NCBI GenBank assembly: GCA_010692425.1
Contig: JAAHHJ010000022.1
Location: 61,180-125,179, forward strand
Origin: Symploca sp. SIO3C6
GTDB lineage: Bacteria > Cyanobacteriota > Cyanobacteriia > Cyanobacteriales > Coleofasciculaceae
Direction: 5' to 3'
DNA length: 64,000 bases
Numbering within the stretch: the stretch's first letter is position 1; every line of letters starts with the position of its first letter. Positions 7,902 through 16,953 of this stretch are shown piece by piece. The notes beneath the pieces were generated by a model that ran no database searches, was not told the DNA's origin, and was given only the letters and a program-made list of their open reading frames with translations. Made by a program: the position numbers and the translations under genes.

Positions 7902-8642
7902 ATGACTCAAATAAAAAACAATACTTTAGAACAAACAGTAGATGAACTGCGGCAGTTTGGATCTAGCCTGTTGTCTTCTATTAGTCTGTTCCACTTGCTA
8001 GGATATGGTTTATTGGTATTAGCTTTATTTGATCTAATAGAAATGTTTGTCCCAACGCAGTTTACAAATTCTGTCTGGGAATTTCAGACTATTGGTGGCA
8101 TGGTGGAAAGAGTACCTGTGCCTTTGATTGGCTTGGTGTTGGTATTTGGAGGGGAGTTTAATGGGCGTAGCAGATGGGAAGTACCTCTGTTAAGATTCTT
8201 GTCTTGGTTTAGTTTATTGGCTGGAATATTGTTTTTCTTACTGATTCCTTTAAGTATTGTTAATACTGTGCGAATTGAGAAACAGAATAATGTTCAAGTT
8301 ACTACTCAAATTGAGCAACAGATGACACAAATCCAACAGGTTAAGGATGCTTTAGAGCAGGCAAATACCAAGACTGAAATGGAGCAGTTATTGAGCCGTC
8401 TTGATAGTCAAGGGCGCACACCAGAGATTAAAGATGATCAGAAATTGGAAGAAGTGAAAGAAAAACTCTCAGATTTTATTGTTAGTGGCGAGAGAAAGAT
8501 CAAGAGTCAAGCTGAAGATACTCTTTCTTCTCAACGCTTGATTTTATTGAAGAATTCTGTGAAATGGAATTTAGGTGCTTTGGTTTCTGGGGTTTTGTTC
8601 ATTAGTATTTGGCTTGGTACTAGTTGGGCGCGGCTTAGTTAA
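7902..8642 (+). CDS. HpsJ-like membrane protein
   Basis: A 246-residue integral membrane protein. Hydrophobic segments lie near 25-47, 70-82 and 95-118, followed by a Gln/Glu/Lys-rich coiled coil (about 120-215) and a C-terminal membrane segment (GALVSGVLFISIWLGTSWA). This architecture and the FGGEFNGRSRWEVPLLRFLSW stretch match the HpsJ-like group, a family named after a hormogonium-polysaccharide gene and often found near cyanoexosortases. It follows the exosortase partner by 110 bp on the same strand, so one sorting locus is likely. The biochemical role is unknown. The heptamer array in its leader could affect spacing from any upstream promoter. Confidence 0.65.
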   Translation: MTQIKNNTLEQTVDELRQFGSSLLSSISLFHLLGYGLLVLALFDLIEMFVPTQFTNSVWEFQTIGGMVERVPVPLIGLVLVFGGEFNGRSRWEVPLLRFLSWFSLLAGILFFLLIPLSIVNTVRIEKQNNVQVTTQIEQQMTQIQQVKDALEQANTKTEMEQLLSRLDSQGRTPEIKDDQKLEEVKEKLSDFIVSGERKIKSQAEDTLSSQRLILLKNSVKWNLGALVSGVLFISIWLGTSWARLS

Positions 8643-8675
8643 TGAAAGGGTAATGATAACTTGTAGTTCATTTTT

Positions 8676-8960
8676 TTAAGTTATGTTATCTTGCGATGTT
8701 AATTCATTTTCCTCAAATAATTCTAACAAACCTACTGTACCCACGAAAAAAGTATAAGCACCATATTGAATTGGAATTTGTCTTGTTGATGATGCATAAA
8801 AAGCTGCTATAATTCCCTCAATAAAGTGTATTACAACAACGAAATTTCCTACCCAAAGAATAGGATGGAGACTACTTGGTATTACTTGGTTAGTAAAAGC
8901 AGCACAAAGGTTCCATATATCCAATCCAATTGCACTGACGATAAGCACTGTAGAAATCAA
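8676..8960 (-). CDS. Small multi-span membrane protein, unknown function
   Basis: A 94-residue, mostly hydrophobic protein with about three membrane segments (near 1-15, 32-55 and 66-82) and an acidic tail (LFEENELTSQDNIT). No family is recognised. The start at 8960 is a TTG. The frame stays open only about 12 further codons upstream with no ATG, so the true start is uncertain. It converges with the HpsJ-like gene and a repeat copy follows upstream. It is kept because its composition is typical of a real membrane protein. Confidence 0.5.
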   Translation of the reverse strand: MISTVLIVSAIGLDIWNLCAAFTNQVIPSSLHPILWVGNFVVVIHFIEGIIAAFYASSTRQIPIQYGAYTFFVGTVGLLELFEENELTSQDNIT

Positions 8961-9042
8961 TTTTATAATACTAATAACCTGTTTATTAGTTTTTTTTTAA
9001 AGCATAGTTTTGCTATTACTAAAAATCAAGACGGAGGTACAC

Positions 9043-9147
9043 AGAGACGCCTAGATGAACCAGACAAATTTGATGGAGATTTAACCCCAACTAATTTTAT
9101 GCGCCCTATAGACAATGGGTTATCTGACTCAGATTAATTTCGATAAG
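9043..9147 (+). repeat. Dispersed repeat family 2, copy 2 (degenerate)
   Basis: It shares CAGACAAATT, GATTTAACCCCAACTAATTTTATG and the right end ATTAATTTCGATAA with the copies at 321, 14253 and 23503. It differs in the central GTGACGGTGGGG region. No coding content is seen. Confidence 0.5.
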
Positions 9148-9181
9148 GAGTTTGTATAGTAATTATTTATATTATTACATG

Positions 9182-9290
9182 TATAGCAGTACGTATTAAG
9201 GTTAGGACAAGCTAAATCGCTAAAACTTTGTCAAATTCACCCCTTCTGCCTTGGAGCCTTCTGCCCTGGAGCCTTGCGCGTAGCGCTATA
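9182..9290 (-). mobile_element. Miniature element, copy B (inverted)
   Basis: Reverse-orientation copy of the TATAGC-ended element described at 415-522. It begins TATAGCAGTACGTATTAAGG and ends CGTAGCGCTATA. It lies 47 bp upstream of the next gene start, so it occupies that gene's promoter region. Confidence 0.7.
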
Positions 9291-9337
9291 TCCTTCTAAC
9301 TTAAGCATTAATTGTTATAATAAGTTGCTATGATAAT

Positions 9338-10003
9338 ATGAAATGTTTTATAGAAATGCACCCTTTTATCAGCTCTAGTCTAGGGCAATTTGAGGCTTAC
9401 AGTGCCGAGTTAGAGCAAAACCAACTCTTTAAAGTTCAGATTAAACAAATTATCCCCGGTAAAACTTTGACACTTTTGCAGTGGGGCGAGGTTATCAAGT
9501 TGTGGCAGCAAGATAATGAATTTCGTGAACTATTCACTACAGTCTTAGCAAAAATTCCCTATCCAGCCTTTTTTTGGGAAACACCACCAATCACTCAAAA
9601 TACGCTGGAACAAAAATTTGAGTTTGTAGCTATTAATAATCCTACACTAGCAAATGTGCCACCAGAACCTGATGCATTTGCTGAACATATTGGTCACAGC
9701 CTGAATACAGATTTGGTTAAAGCATTTCCAAATTTGGGAGGAGACGCCCTACTGATAGCCCCCTGCCAGAATAGTCTACAGGCAAACTATGTTCATCTCG
9801 CCAAGTTTGTGCGCTGTGCACCAAAACAACAGATTGATAAGTTCTGGAAAACTATTGGATACACTCTTGAGCAGATCTTACAAGCACGAGATCCACATCC
9901 GCTTTGGGTGAGTACCTGTGGGCTTGGTGTCTACTGGCTGCATGTGCGGATTGACTCGTTTCCCAAATATTATCAGCATACACCTTATCGAGAGGTGAGA
10001 TAG
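9338..10003 (+). CDS. DUF6940-like conserved hypothetical protein
   Basis: A 221-residue soluble protein with no signal peptide or membrane segment. The C-terminal half carries the conserved-looking blocks GGDALLIAPCQN, YVHLAKFVRCAP, LWVSTCGLGVYWLHVRIDS and PKYYQHTPY. I associate these with a family of uncharacterised proteins found in cyanobacteria and plants (DUF6940, from memory). The N-terminal half has FFWETPP, also typical. The molecular function is unknown. A miniature element sits immediately upstream. Confidence 0.65.
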   Translation: MKCFIEMHPFISSSLGQFEAYSAELEQNQLFKVQIKQIIPGKTLTLLQWGEVIKLWQQDNEFRELFTTVLAKIPYPAFFWETPPITQNTLEQKFEFVAINNPTLANVPPEPDAFAEHIGHSLNTDLVKAFPNLGGDALLIAPCQNSLQANYVHLAKFVRCAPKQQIDKFWKTIGYTLEQILQARDPHPLWVSTCGLGVYWLHVRIDSFPKYYQHTPYREVR

Positions 10004-10102
10004 GGGGATGGAGAGAAGGGGAGAGGGGGAGATGGCAGGAGTTCAAAATAAAATTTACAATCATGCTTGTGAACTCCCACACTGAATCAAAGAGTAAAGA
10101 GT

Positions 10103-11299
10103 TTAGCAACGCAAAAACCAAGCAATTCGCTCCACCGCCGTTTCCAAGATTTCCGGTTCCCAGACTAGGGCAAATCGTACATATCCTTCACCAGCCTTAC
10201 CAAAACCGGCTCCTGGCGAAGCTGCAACGCCAGTCTGGGCAACCAACTGAGAACAGAATTCTACACAATTGTGTTCCCAAGTTTCCGGTAATTTTGCCCA
10301 GACATACATAGTTGCTGGTGGCATCGACACCTTCCAGCCAATGCGATTCAAAGCCTGCACAAAAACATCCCGCCGCTTCCGGAAAGTTGCAACCGTTGAC
10401 TCTACAATATCCTGAGAACCCTGCAAAGCTGCGATCGCGCCATTGAGAATTCCCCGGTACTGATTAAAATCAATCATCGCTTTCACCTGCCGCAAAGCTG
10501 CAATCAATTGGGAATTGCCGACAGCGTAACCAATGCGGAAGCCACCCATATTGTAAGACTTGGAGAGAGAAAACAACTCAATCGAGACTTCCTTATCAGG
10601 GTCAGCTTGCAAGATGGAAGGGGCAAGGGAGCTTGGATTAAAGTTTTTTTCCTTCTGTTCTGGAAAAACTAAATCAGCATAGGGAAAATCATGAACTAAG
10701 ACTAGATCATGCTGACGGCAGAAGGCAACTGCTTCCTCAAAAAAAGATAGAGGTGCCAGCGCACTGGTGGGATTATGAGGATAACTCAATACCATCATCC
10801 GCGCTTGGGTTAAAACTGGTGTTGGTATGTCCTCAAATACTGGTAGAAAATGATTTTCTGCCAGGAGGGGCATCCTGTAGATTTGACCATTGGCAAAGTA
10901 GACACCACCTGCATGGGATGGATAACCAGGATCTTGCAACAGAGCAAAATCCCCGGGATTAAGAATTGCCAGGGGCAAATGGGCAGTGCCTTCCTGAGAA
11001 CCAATCAGGGGTAGTACCTCTGTTTCTGGATCCACAGGAATACCATATTTTTTGGTGTACCAGGTAGCAGCTGCTTGACGAAAAGCTTGAGTACCATGAA
11101 ATAGCAAATAGCCGTGAGTGCTTTTGTCGTGCAAAGAAGCTTCGATGGTCGCAATCACGTGCTTTGATACAGGTAAGTCTGACGAACCTAATGAGAGGTC
11201 AATAATCTCTTTACCAGAGGCTCGGGCTTTTGCTTTAGCTTGATCCATATCAGCAAACACGTTGGCTTGCATTGCTTGTAAACGCTGGGCAAACTCCAT
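10103..11299 (-). CDS. PLP-dependent class I/II aminotransferase
   Basis: A fold-type I aminotransferase of the aspartate/LL-diaminopimelate aminotransferase group. It has the substrate/PLP region IDLSLGSSDLP, LLQDPGYPSHAGG, SYPHNPTSALA, the PLP aspartate in LVHDFPYADLVF and the Schiff-base lysine in ELFSLSKSYNMGGFRIGY. It ends with the conserved arginine region GYVRFALV. The substrate is not certain. Homologues are often labelled LL-diaminopimelate aminotransferase, but cyanobacteria usually have a separate DapL, so I leave the symbol empty. The frame extends to a GTG at 11365, but MEFAQRLQAMQANVFADM at 11299 is the natural N-terminus. It lies just downstream of thioredoxin, on the same strand. 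Confidence 0.85.
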   Translation of the reverse strand: MEFAQRLQAMQANVFADMDQAKAKARASGKEIIDLSLGSSDLPVSKHVIATIEASLHDKSTHGYLLFHGTQAFRQAAATWYTKKYGIPVDPETEVLPLIGSQEGTAHLPLAILNPGDFALLQDPGYPSHAGGVYFANGQIYRMPLLAENHFLPVFEDIPTPVLTQARMMVLSYPHNPTSALAPLSFFEEAVAFCRQHDLVLVHDFPYADLVFPEQKEKNFNPSSLAPSILQADPDKEVSIELFSLSKSYNMGGFRIGYAVGNSQLIAALRQVKAMIDFNQYRGILNGAIAALQGSQDIVESTVATFRKRRDVFVQALNRIGWKVSMPPATMYVWAKLPETWEHNCVEFCSQLVAQTGVAASPGAGFGKAGEGYVRFALVWEPEILETAVERIAWFLRC

Positions 11300-11371
11300 G
11301 GGATTAGTCTGGGGGCTGGTTGCTAAACAAGGCTTTGAAAGGTGTGCAATTTTGTGCTGAGGCACTCTTGC

Positions 11372-11707
11372 CTAAGATTGTTGATCTAGATGGGGAACAA
11401 GCATTTGTTCTAGCGCCTTTTTGGTAATTGCGCCTTCATGAGACTTAGTTACCTCACCTTTGTTAAAAAGTCTTAGAGCTGGGACACCTTCCACTTTACA
11501 TTTACTACGTGCATCGGGATTAGGGTCTACTTCCATCTTGATAACTTTGAGACGATCGCTGTAAGTATCAGCTACCCAATCAACAGATGGTGATACCAGT
11601 CGGCAAGGACCGCACCAAGGTGCCCAAAAGTAAACCAAAACCGGCTGTTGTGCTTCTAGCACCTCAGTTTCAAACTCGGCGTCTGTAATCCAAATCGTGC
11701 TACTCAC
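11372..11707 (-). CDS. Thioredoxin
   Basis: A 111-residue thioredoxin with the redox motif WCGPC (residues 31-35) and the cis-proline in GVPAL. The length is typical. It reduces disulfides of target proteins in the cytoplasm. It ends 72 bp before the ATG of the aminotransferase gene and is co-directional, so the two are probably co-transcribed. The N-terminal half and the central LFNKGEVTKSHEGA resemble a minor cyanobacterial thioredoxin rather than the classic TrxA, but subtype cannot be settled here. A 22-bp perfect palindrome lies about 40 bp upstream of the start. Confidence 0.9.
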   Translation of the reverse strand: MSSTIWITDAEFETEVLEAQQPVLVYFWAPWCGPCRLVSPSVDWVADTYSDRLKVIKMEVDPNPDARSKCKVEGVPALRLFNKGEVTKSHEGAITKKALEQMLVPHLDQQS

Positions 11708-11747
11708 GATATCCTCAGTTTAAACGAATATTTATACTGTCACATCA

Positions 11748-11769
11748 AAGATCTTGCTAGCAAGATCTT
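11748..11769. promoter_or_regulatory. 22-bp perfect palindrome upstream of thioredoxin
   Basis: The sequence AAGATCTTGCT followed by its exact reverse complement is located 41-62 bp upstream of the thioredoxin start. Perfect symmetry without a T-tract suggests an operator for a dimeric regulator rather than a terminator, though a terminator role for vipp1 transcripts cannot be excluded. Confidence 0.4.
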
Positions 11770-11945
11770 GTTATACTTCGCAACTTAACTAATTGCCGGA
11801 GTCCCTATACCTTGGAGCAGGTGGGGAGGGCTTCCTGGTACTATTGTTTAATTAAGTTATGAGTTGTAATCAAACTATGATGGCACCTGCGCTCAACCGC
11901 TACGCGGTCTGAGCGCCAGTTAGTGGTTGGCAAATGAGCAGATAC

Positions 11946-12716
11946 TTACAAATTATCAATTTTGTTTTTCAAATCTTCCAATTCAGCGTCGATCACTGAA
12001 TTAGACTGGGAAGAAGGTTTTTCTTTGGAAGGAGGCAAAGTTCCCTGTGGTTCGGGGCTACCTTCTAACTGCTTTTTCATTGCTGCCAACTCATCATCAA
12101 CATCACTACCAGACTCAAGCATTTTAAACTGGCTTTCTAAATCACTGCCACCAAGCTCATGGATTGCTTGAGAACGGGCTTCCATTTCCAAGACTTTATC
12201 TTCCATCCTCTCAAAGGCACCCATCGCTGAGCCAGTACCTAATCTACCAATCGTACCTTGCAACTGCTCATTAGCCTTAGCAGCACTAACCCGAGCCTTG
12301 AGCATATCCTTCTTAGTCTTGGCTTCAGAAATTTTGCTCTCGAGGGCAATCAGGTTGCGCTTGAGGGTATCCACCTGAGTTGTCTGTTGCTTTAACTGAG
12401 TTTCCAAGGTGGCTGCAACTTCAGCATTGCTTTTTTTGCGAATGAGTGCCTCACGCGCCAAATTTTCATCTCCTTTTTGAAGTGCCAACTGGGCTCGTTG
12501 CTGCCAGTTGTTAGCTTCCGATTGGTTTTTGTTGTATTGCTGCTCAGTGCGCTTTTGAGTAGCAATTGCCTTGGCAACGGCTTGACGCAGTTGTACTAGG
12601 TCTTCTTGCATATCAAAAATTGCCTGATCCAGAATTTTTTCTGGATCTTCAGCCTTGCTGACGAGATCGTTCAAATTGGCTCTTACAACTCTGCTAAGGC
12701 GATCAAATAATCCCAT
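11946..12716 (-). CDS. vipp1: Vipp1/IM30 membrane-remodelling protein
   Basis: A 256-residue PspA/IM30 family protein, almost entirely alpha-helical. It starts MGLFDRLSRVVRANLNDLV (membrane-binding amphipathic helix 0). The long coiled coil includes AREALIRKK and ESKISEAKTKKDMLKARV. Unlike its neighbour it has a Pro/Ser-rich linker and a terminal helix (VIDAELEDLKNKIDNL), the extension that separates Vipp1 from PspA. Vipp1 forms rings and rods needed for thylakoid membrane biogenesis and protection. The paralogue PspA lies 400 bp upstream on the same strand. Confidence 0.9.
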   Translation of the reverse strand: MGLFDRLSRVVRANLNDLVSKAEDPEKILDQAIFDMQEDLVQLRQAVAKAIATQKRTEQQYNKNQSEANNWQQRAQLALQKGDENLAREALIRKKSNAEVAATLETQLKQQTTQVDTLKRNLIALESKISEAKTKKDMLKARVSAAKANEQLQGTIGRLGTGSAMGAFERMEDKVLEMEARSQAIHELGGSDLESQFKMLESGSDVDDELAAMKKQLEGSPEPQGTLPPSKEKPSSQSNSVIDAELEDLKNKIDNL

Positions 12717-13116
12717 TACGCGCTCTATCCTCTCGGAATGTACAAATTAGGTGTCAAACAGGCTCTACTGCCTCAATCTGCTTAGGGTGGTATTAAATCT
12801 CTAAGCAATTATGATCTTGTCCCGTCTCAAGTCTAATTCGCTTGTTGAAGTCACTCACACCCATAAAAGCCTTTGGTAAGTTGGGTTTACCCACATCAAA
12901 CAAGCCTTAGAATATAGTTCGTTAGGAACTGAGGCTGCTAAAGCCCTCGACTGTAGTCACTGGTTGATAGCGCCCTAACCATTCAAGATCAAGACGTCTT
13001 TAATCCAGTTTAAAAACTTCCAGCAAATTTGTGGTAGAGGCTAACTGGTTGCAACAGAGATCTAACCTCGGATCTAACCTCTAATTGAGAGTTTACTAAA
13101 GCTGTGCCTAAATTTC
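12717..13116. other. Intergenic region between pspA and vipp1
   Basis: 400 bp with no credible reading frame. It holds a small direct repeat (GATCTAACCTC twice near 13060-13082). Presumably it carries the vipp1 promoter. No terminator is evident. Confidence 0.4.
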
Positions 13117-13827
13117 TCAATTGTCGGCAGATGGTGTCTGACTCGAAGATATATTAGGGGGTTGAACACCTGGAATGAGTTTAGCTTTCATCTGCGCCAA
13201 CTCAGCATCAATGTCATTTTCCCCTTCAAGTGCAGCAAATTTCTTTTCCAGTTGATCTCCACCTAGGGTATCTAATGCTTCAGACTCGGCCTCGAGCTGC
13301 ATTACTTTATCTTCCATCTGCTCTAAGGCATTCATAGCACTGCCAGTACCCAGATTGCCCAGCATTTCCTGAATTTTCTGGGATGCTTGAGCAGAGCGAG
13401 CTCTGGCAATATATAAATCTTTTTTAGTCCTTGCCTCTGAGATTTTACTCTCTAGCGTCCGCATGTTTTGTTTGAGCTTAGTGACTACAGTGTTTTGCTG
13501 CTCTAACTGGACTCCCATCGCTTGGGCTATTCCCTGATAAGATTTCCGCCGTGATAGTGCTTCCCGTGCCAAGTTTTCATTTCCTTTTGAAAGTGCCAAC
13601 TGAGCCTTTTTGTACCATTGCTCTGCCTGGTATTGAGCTTGAGTTGCTTGTCGCTCAGTACGTTTTTGGGAAGCAATTGCCTGAGCCACAGCCTGCCGCA
13701 GTTCAATTAAATCCTGCTGCATATCTTCTACGGCTTGTTCCAAAATTTTCTCTGGATCTTCCGATTTATCGATCAGGCTGTTAAGGTTGGCGCGGATTAC
13801 TCGCACGATGCGATCAATCAATCCCAT
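13117..13827 (-). CDS. pspA: PspA (phage shock protein A) homologue
   Basis: A PspA/IM30 family protein of about 236 residues from MGLIDRIVRVIRANLNSLI. It has the same coiled-coil core as the next gene (AREALSRRKS, LESKISEARTKKDLYIAR) but no C-terminal extra helix, ending in a Pro/Ser tail (PNISSSQTPSADN). It maintains membrane integrity under stress in the families studied. The frame is open 17 codons further (start 13878), but ATG at 13827 aligns with the family N-terminus. The tandem pair with vipp1 fits the known origin of Vipp1 from a pspA duplication. Confidence 0.85.
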   Translation of the reverse strand: MGLIDRIVRVIRANLNSLIDKSEDPEKILEQAVEDMQQDLIELRQAVAQAIASQKRTERQATQAQYQAEQWYKKAQLALSKGNENLAREALSRRKSYQGIAQAMGVQLEQQNTVVTKLKQNMRTLESKISEARTKKDLYIARARSAQASQKIQEMLGNLGTGSAMNALEQMEDKVMQLEAESEALDTLGGDQLEKKFAALEGENDIDAELAQMKAKLIPGVQPPNISSSQTPSADN

Positions 13828-14252
13828 GGCAGCTCTCCATTCAAGTTGAGGGTTGGGGGGGGGAATCTCTAACCTCATCTTGACATCTCCAGGCTTTGAA
13901 AAACCTGGATTCTAAGCTGATGCTACAGCGCGGTTTAAAAACACGCATCGCGACGCTTCAATAATTAACAATTATTGTTTGAGTCTGCCAAAAACTCCTA
14001 TCAGCCTCGGCTCTTACCAGCTGTGCTGTTACTTGCTATTTTTAGGTGCAGTAAGATTTTACCCATCTAAGCTTTTCTAGATGGAACCTCCTACCTTCAG
14101 TTTTCTAGGTACAGTTTTTACAAGCTCAAGATAAGTGTCTGGTTTTTCACCAACTTGGTTATCAGAGCTGTTACCACATTTTAAAAGAGGTGTCACAATC
14201 GGGTCAAGAGAATGAAGAGAAAGTTGATTGTGCCCATATATAATAGCGTCGG

Positions 14253-14377
14253 ATTAAAGACGCGGGGACAGGTCGACACGGGGACGCTCCAGATAAATTG
14301 GATGGGGATTTAACCCTAACCAATTGTAGGCACCGCAAGTGACGGTGGGGTATTTGACCCATATTAATTTCGATAAA
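14253..14377 (+). repeat. Dispersed repeat family 2, copy 3
   Basis: The least disrupted copy. It carries TTAAAGACGCGGGGAC, a 15-base extra segment (GGTCGACACGGGGAC), GATGGGGATTTAACCC, CGCAAGTGACGGTGGGG, and the uninterrupted right end GACCCATATTAATTTCGATAAA. This intact right end shows what the miniature element split in copy 1. Confidence 0.7.
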
Positions 14378-14484
14378 TTATTACGAGTGACTCCGCCAGC
14401 CATGATAATGTTGGCGAATTAAGAGGGGGTCTCAGCCTCTATGAGCCATAATTAAGGCTAATCAAAAAAGAAGAAGTTTATCAA

Positions 14485-14555
14485 TAGACATCTCCAGAAA
14501 CCTCGATGTGGGAACAGTAGCATAAGGGTTATACCATAATTATTGGAGATGTCTA
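14485..14555. repeat. 12-bp inverted repeat element
   Basis: TAGACATCTCCA at 14485-14496 pairs with TGGAGATGTCTA at 14544-14555, enclosing 47 bp. It looks like a small hairpin element or a solo element end. It lies about 175 bp upstream of futB. Confidence 0.5.
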
Positions 14556-14729
14556 ATTAGTAAGTTTAGTTACTCCAATCAATGATCCCAAAGCTGGTAC
14601 AGCCTAAAAACTAAGTATTGATCGATTTGGAGTATGGGTTGAGATTGCGTTACCCTCTAGTAACATCTCTAATAGGAATTGTTCTCAAACTAAAAGGATG
14701 TTAACGCAACTTGTCAACAACACTCACTG

Positions 14730-16436
14730 ATGGACAAACCCAGTAAATATCTACCTAAAGTCCCAGGGAATTTAATTTTCAAGTCTGGGTTTCGACTATT
14801 GCTACCCAGTGGCTGGACTATTGCAGTAATGGCGATCGCTATACTAGTATCGACGCCAGTGCTATTTGTATTGAGCAACATTTTCGTTGACTCTGGCGAC
14901 GTTTGGCAGCATTTAGCTCAAACAGTCCTCTGGCGCTACATCACTAACTCCTTCTGGTTAATGGTTGGTGTTAGCATTGGTGTTTCGGTAATTGGTGTGG
15001 GGACAGCATGGCTGGTGACAATGTGCCGTTTCCGATGCTCTCGCCTCTTTGAATGGGCTCTACTGTTGCCTCTGGCTGCACCTGCCTACGTGCTGGCTTA
15101 TACCTACACAGACTTTTTAGAATTTGCAGGGCCAGTGCAAAGGGCAATTCGCGACTTGACTGGCTGGGGCTATGGAGACTACTGGTTTCCCAATATCCGC
15201 TCCCTTGGCGGCGCAATTGCGATGTTGGTTTTAGTACTTTATCCCTACGTTTATTTGCTGGTGAGAGTTGCTTTTCTAGAGCAGTCGATCTGCGCTTTAG
15301 AAGCTAGCCGCACCCTTGGCTGTGGTCCTTGGCGTAGTTTTGCTACCGTTGCCTTACCCTTAGCACGACCAGCAATTGTAGCAGGCTTGGCACTAGTGCT
15401 GATGGAAACCCTCAACGAATTTGGCACAGTGCAGTATTTTGGCGTGGATACCTTTACTACTGGTATCTATCGTACTTGGTTTGGCTTTGGCGATCGCATA
15501 GCGGCATCTCAGTTAGCGGCTTTTCTATTATTATTTATCCTTTGGCTAGTTTTGCTAGAGCGTTGGTCACGGCGTCGAGCAAAATATTATCAGAGTTCAG
15601 TAAGTAATCGACCTATAAATAGTTATCAACTTCAAGGCATGTCTGCTGTCGGGGCCTGGTTTGCTTGTTTCCTGCCAGTGAGTCTTGGTTTTTTGCTACC
15701 GGCAGCAATCTTAATGCAAATGACGATAACCAATGCTACGACTACCATTGATCAACGTTTTTGGAGCTTTGTCCGTCACAGTTTTATCCTATCTGTAGTT
15801 ACAGCTATCCTGGCTGTCGTGATTGCTGTAATCATCGCCTATGGGTTGCGCTTACGCTCTAATATAACAATGCGCTTGGCAGCACGCATTGCTGCAATGG
15901 GTTATGCTGTCCCTGGTTCAGTGATTGCCGTTGGCATCCTCATTCCCATTGGTAGGCTTGATAACGCCATTGATGCTTGGATGCGCGCTACCTTTGGTAT
16001 ATCCACTGGTCTTCTACTCAGTGGTACAATTACAGCCCTAGTGTTTGCCTATCTGGTTCGTTTTTTAGCAGTTTCTTTCAATACTGTTGAGTCCAGTCTA
16101 GGTAAAATTACACCTAGTCTAGATGATGCTGCTCGTTCCCTTGGTTATGATCCAACCAGCACCTTGATCAAGGTGCATATACCGATGATGTGGAGTAGTT
16201 TGCTAACGGCAGGAATGCTAGTCTTTGTAGACGTGATGAAAGAACTGCCAGCAACTATGATTATTCGACCCTTTAATTTTGACACGCTGGCGGTGCGAGT
16301 GTACAATTTGGCTTCTGATGAGCGACTGGCTGAAGCGGCAGCGCCAGCACTGGCAATTGTTCTAGTGGGGATTATCCCAGTAATTTTTCTCAGCTTAAGG
16401 ATTGCCAAATCCCGTACAAGTAAAACCAATAGCTGA
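14730..16436 (+). CDS. futB: Iron(III) ABC transporter permease
   Basis: A 568-residue permease with two fused binding-protein-dependent transport modules and about 12 membrane segments, as in FutB/SfuB. Each half has the coupling-helix motif: EASRTLGCGPWRSFATVALPL (about 190) and DAARSLGYDPTSTLIKVHIP (about 470). It moves ferric iron delivered by a periplasmic binding protein through the inner membrane. Neither the binding protein (FutA) nor the ATPase (FutC) is in this window, so they must be encoded elsewhere. The pentapeptide lipoprotein gene begins 4 bp after its stop, suggesting co-transcription. Confidence 0.85.
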   Translation: MDKPSKYLPKVPGNLIFKSGFRLLLPSGWTIAVMAIAILVSTPVLFVLSNIFVDSGDVWQHLAQTVLWRYITNSFWLMVGVSIGVSVIGVGTAWLVTMCRFRCSRLFEWALLLPLAAPAYVLAYTYTDFLEFAGPVQRAIRDLTGWGYGDYWFPNIRSLGGAIAMLVLVLYPYVYLLVRVAFLEQSICALEASRTLGCGPWRSFATVALPLARPAIVAGLALVLMETLNEFGTVQYFGVDTFTTGIYRTWFGFGDRIAASQLAAFLLLFILWLVLLERWSRRRAKYYQSSVSNRPINSYQLQGMSAVGAWFACFLPVSLGFLLPAAILMQMTITNATTTIDQRFWSFVRHSFILSVVTAILAVVIAVIIAYGLRLRSNITMRLAARIAAMGYAVPGSVIAVGILIPIGRLDNAIDAWMRATFGISTGLLLSGTITALVFAYLVRFLAVSFNTVESSLGKITPSLDDAARSLGYDPTSTLIKVHIPMMWSSLLTAGMLVFVDVMKELPATMIIRPFNFDTLAVRVYNLASDERLAEAAAPALAIVLVGIIPVIFLSLRIAKSRTSKTNS

Positions 16437-16440
16437 AATA

Positions 16441-16953
16441 ATGAAAATTACAATTATTATTGCACTACTAATGCTTGCTATTTCTGGCTGCAAGCAACCC
16501 CAGCAAAGCCAAGTTAAGTCAAATAAGACACAACTGCTAAAAACTAATAGTTGCCCAGGTTGTGAGCTCAAAGGTGCTATTCTTAGTGACACTGATTTGA
16601 GCAATGCCGACTTGAGTGGTGCTAACCTCAACGGTGCTAATCTCAGCAGTTCCCAGCTTACAGGAGCTAATCTCAGTGGTGCTTTTCTAGATAGTGCCAA
16701 GCTCGATAAGGCTAACCTCAGTGGTGCTAATCTCAGTAATGCTGGTTTGGCAGGGGCAAATCTAACTGGTGCTGACTTAAGTGAGGCCAACCTCAATAGT
16801 GCTTACCTCAGAGGAGCAAACTTAAGCGGTTCTATTCTTAATAATGCAGACTTCAAAGATGCTGACCTTAGCCATGCCAAGATGGAGGGAACTAAACTAG
16901 ATGGTGCTAATCTCAGTGGTGCTTTTATGCCTGATGAAACTCTCAAAAATTGA
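16441..16953 (+). CDS. Pentapeptide-repeat lipoprotein
   Basis: About 170 residues. The N-terminus MKITIIIALLMLAISGC is a lipoprotein signal with the acylated Cys in the lipobox. A second pair of Cys (SCPGCEL) follows the linker. From about residue 45 onward the protein is a run of A(N/D)LSGA-type pentapeptides, roughly 20 units, which should fold as a right-handed quadrilateral beta-helix. Exported and membrane-anchored, its function is unknown. I use the ATG at 16441 because the longer frame from 16402 overlaps futB and hides the signal peptide. The gap to futB is 4 bp. Confidence 0.85.
   Translation: MKITIIIALLMLAISGCKQPQQSQVKSNKTQLLKTNSCPGCELKGAILSDTDLSNADLSGANLNGANLSSSQLTGANLSGAFLDSAKLDKANLSGANLSNAGLAGANLTGADLSEANLNSAYLRGANLSGSILNNADFKDADLSHAKMEGTKLDGANLSGAFMPDETLKN

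Larger units (their letters stand above)
13828..14729. other. Repeat-bearing intergenic region
   Basis: 900 bp without a gene. It contains repeat family 2 copy 3 (14253-14377), an inverted repeat at 14485-14555, and the motif GACATCTCCAG at 13883, which also begins the inverted repeat at 14487 and recurs at 35464. The futB promoter must lie in the right part. A GGATGTTAACG stretch at about 14697 precedes the start. Confidence 0.5.

Noticed and set aside
16402..16440. Longer start for the pentapeptide lipoprotein
   Set aside because: It would overlap futB and place extra residues before an otherwise perfect lipoprotein signal peptide.
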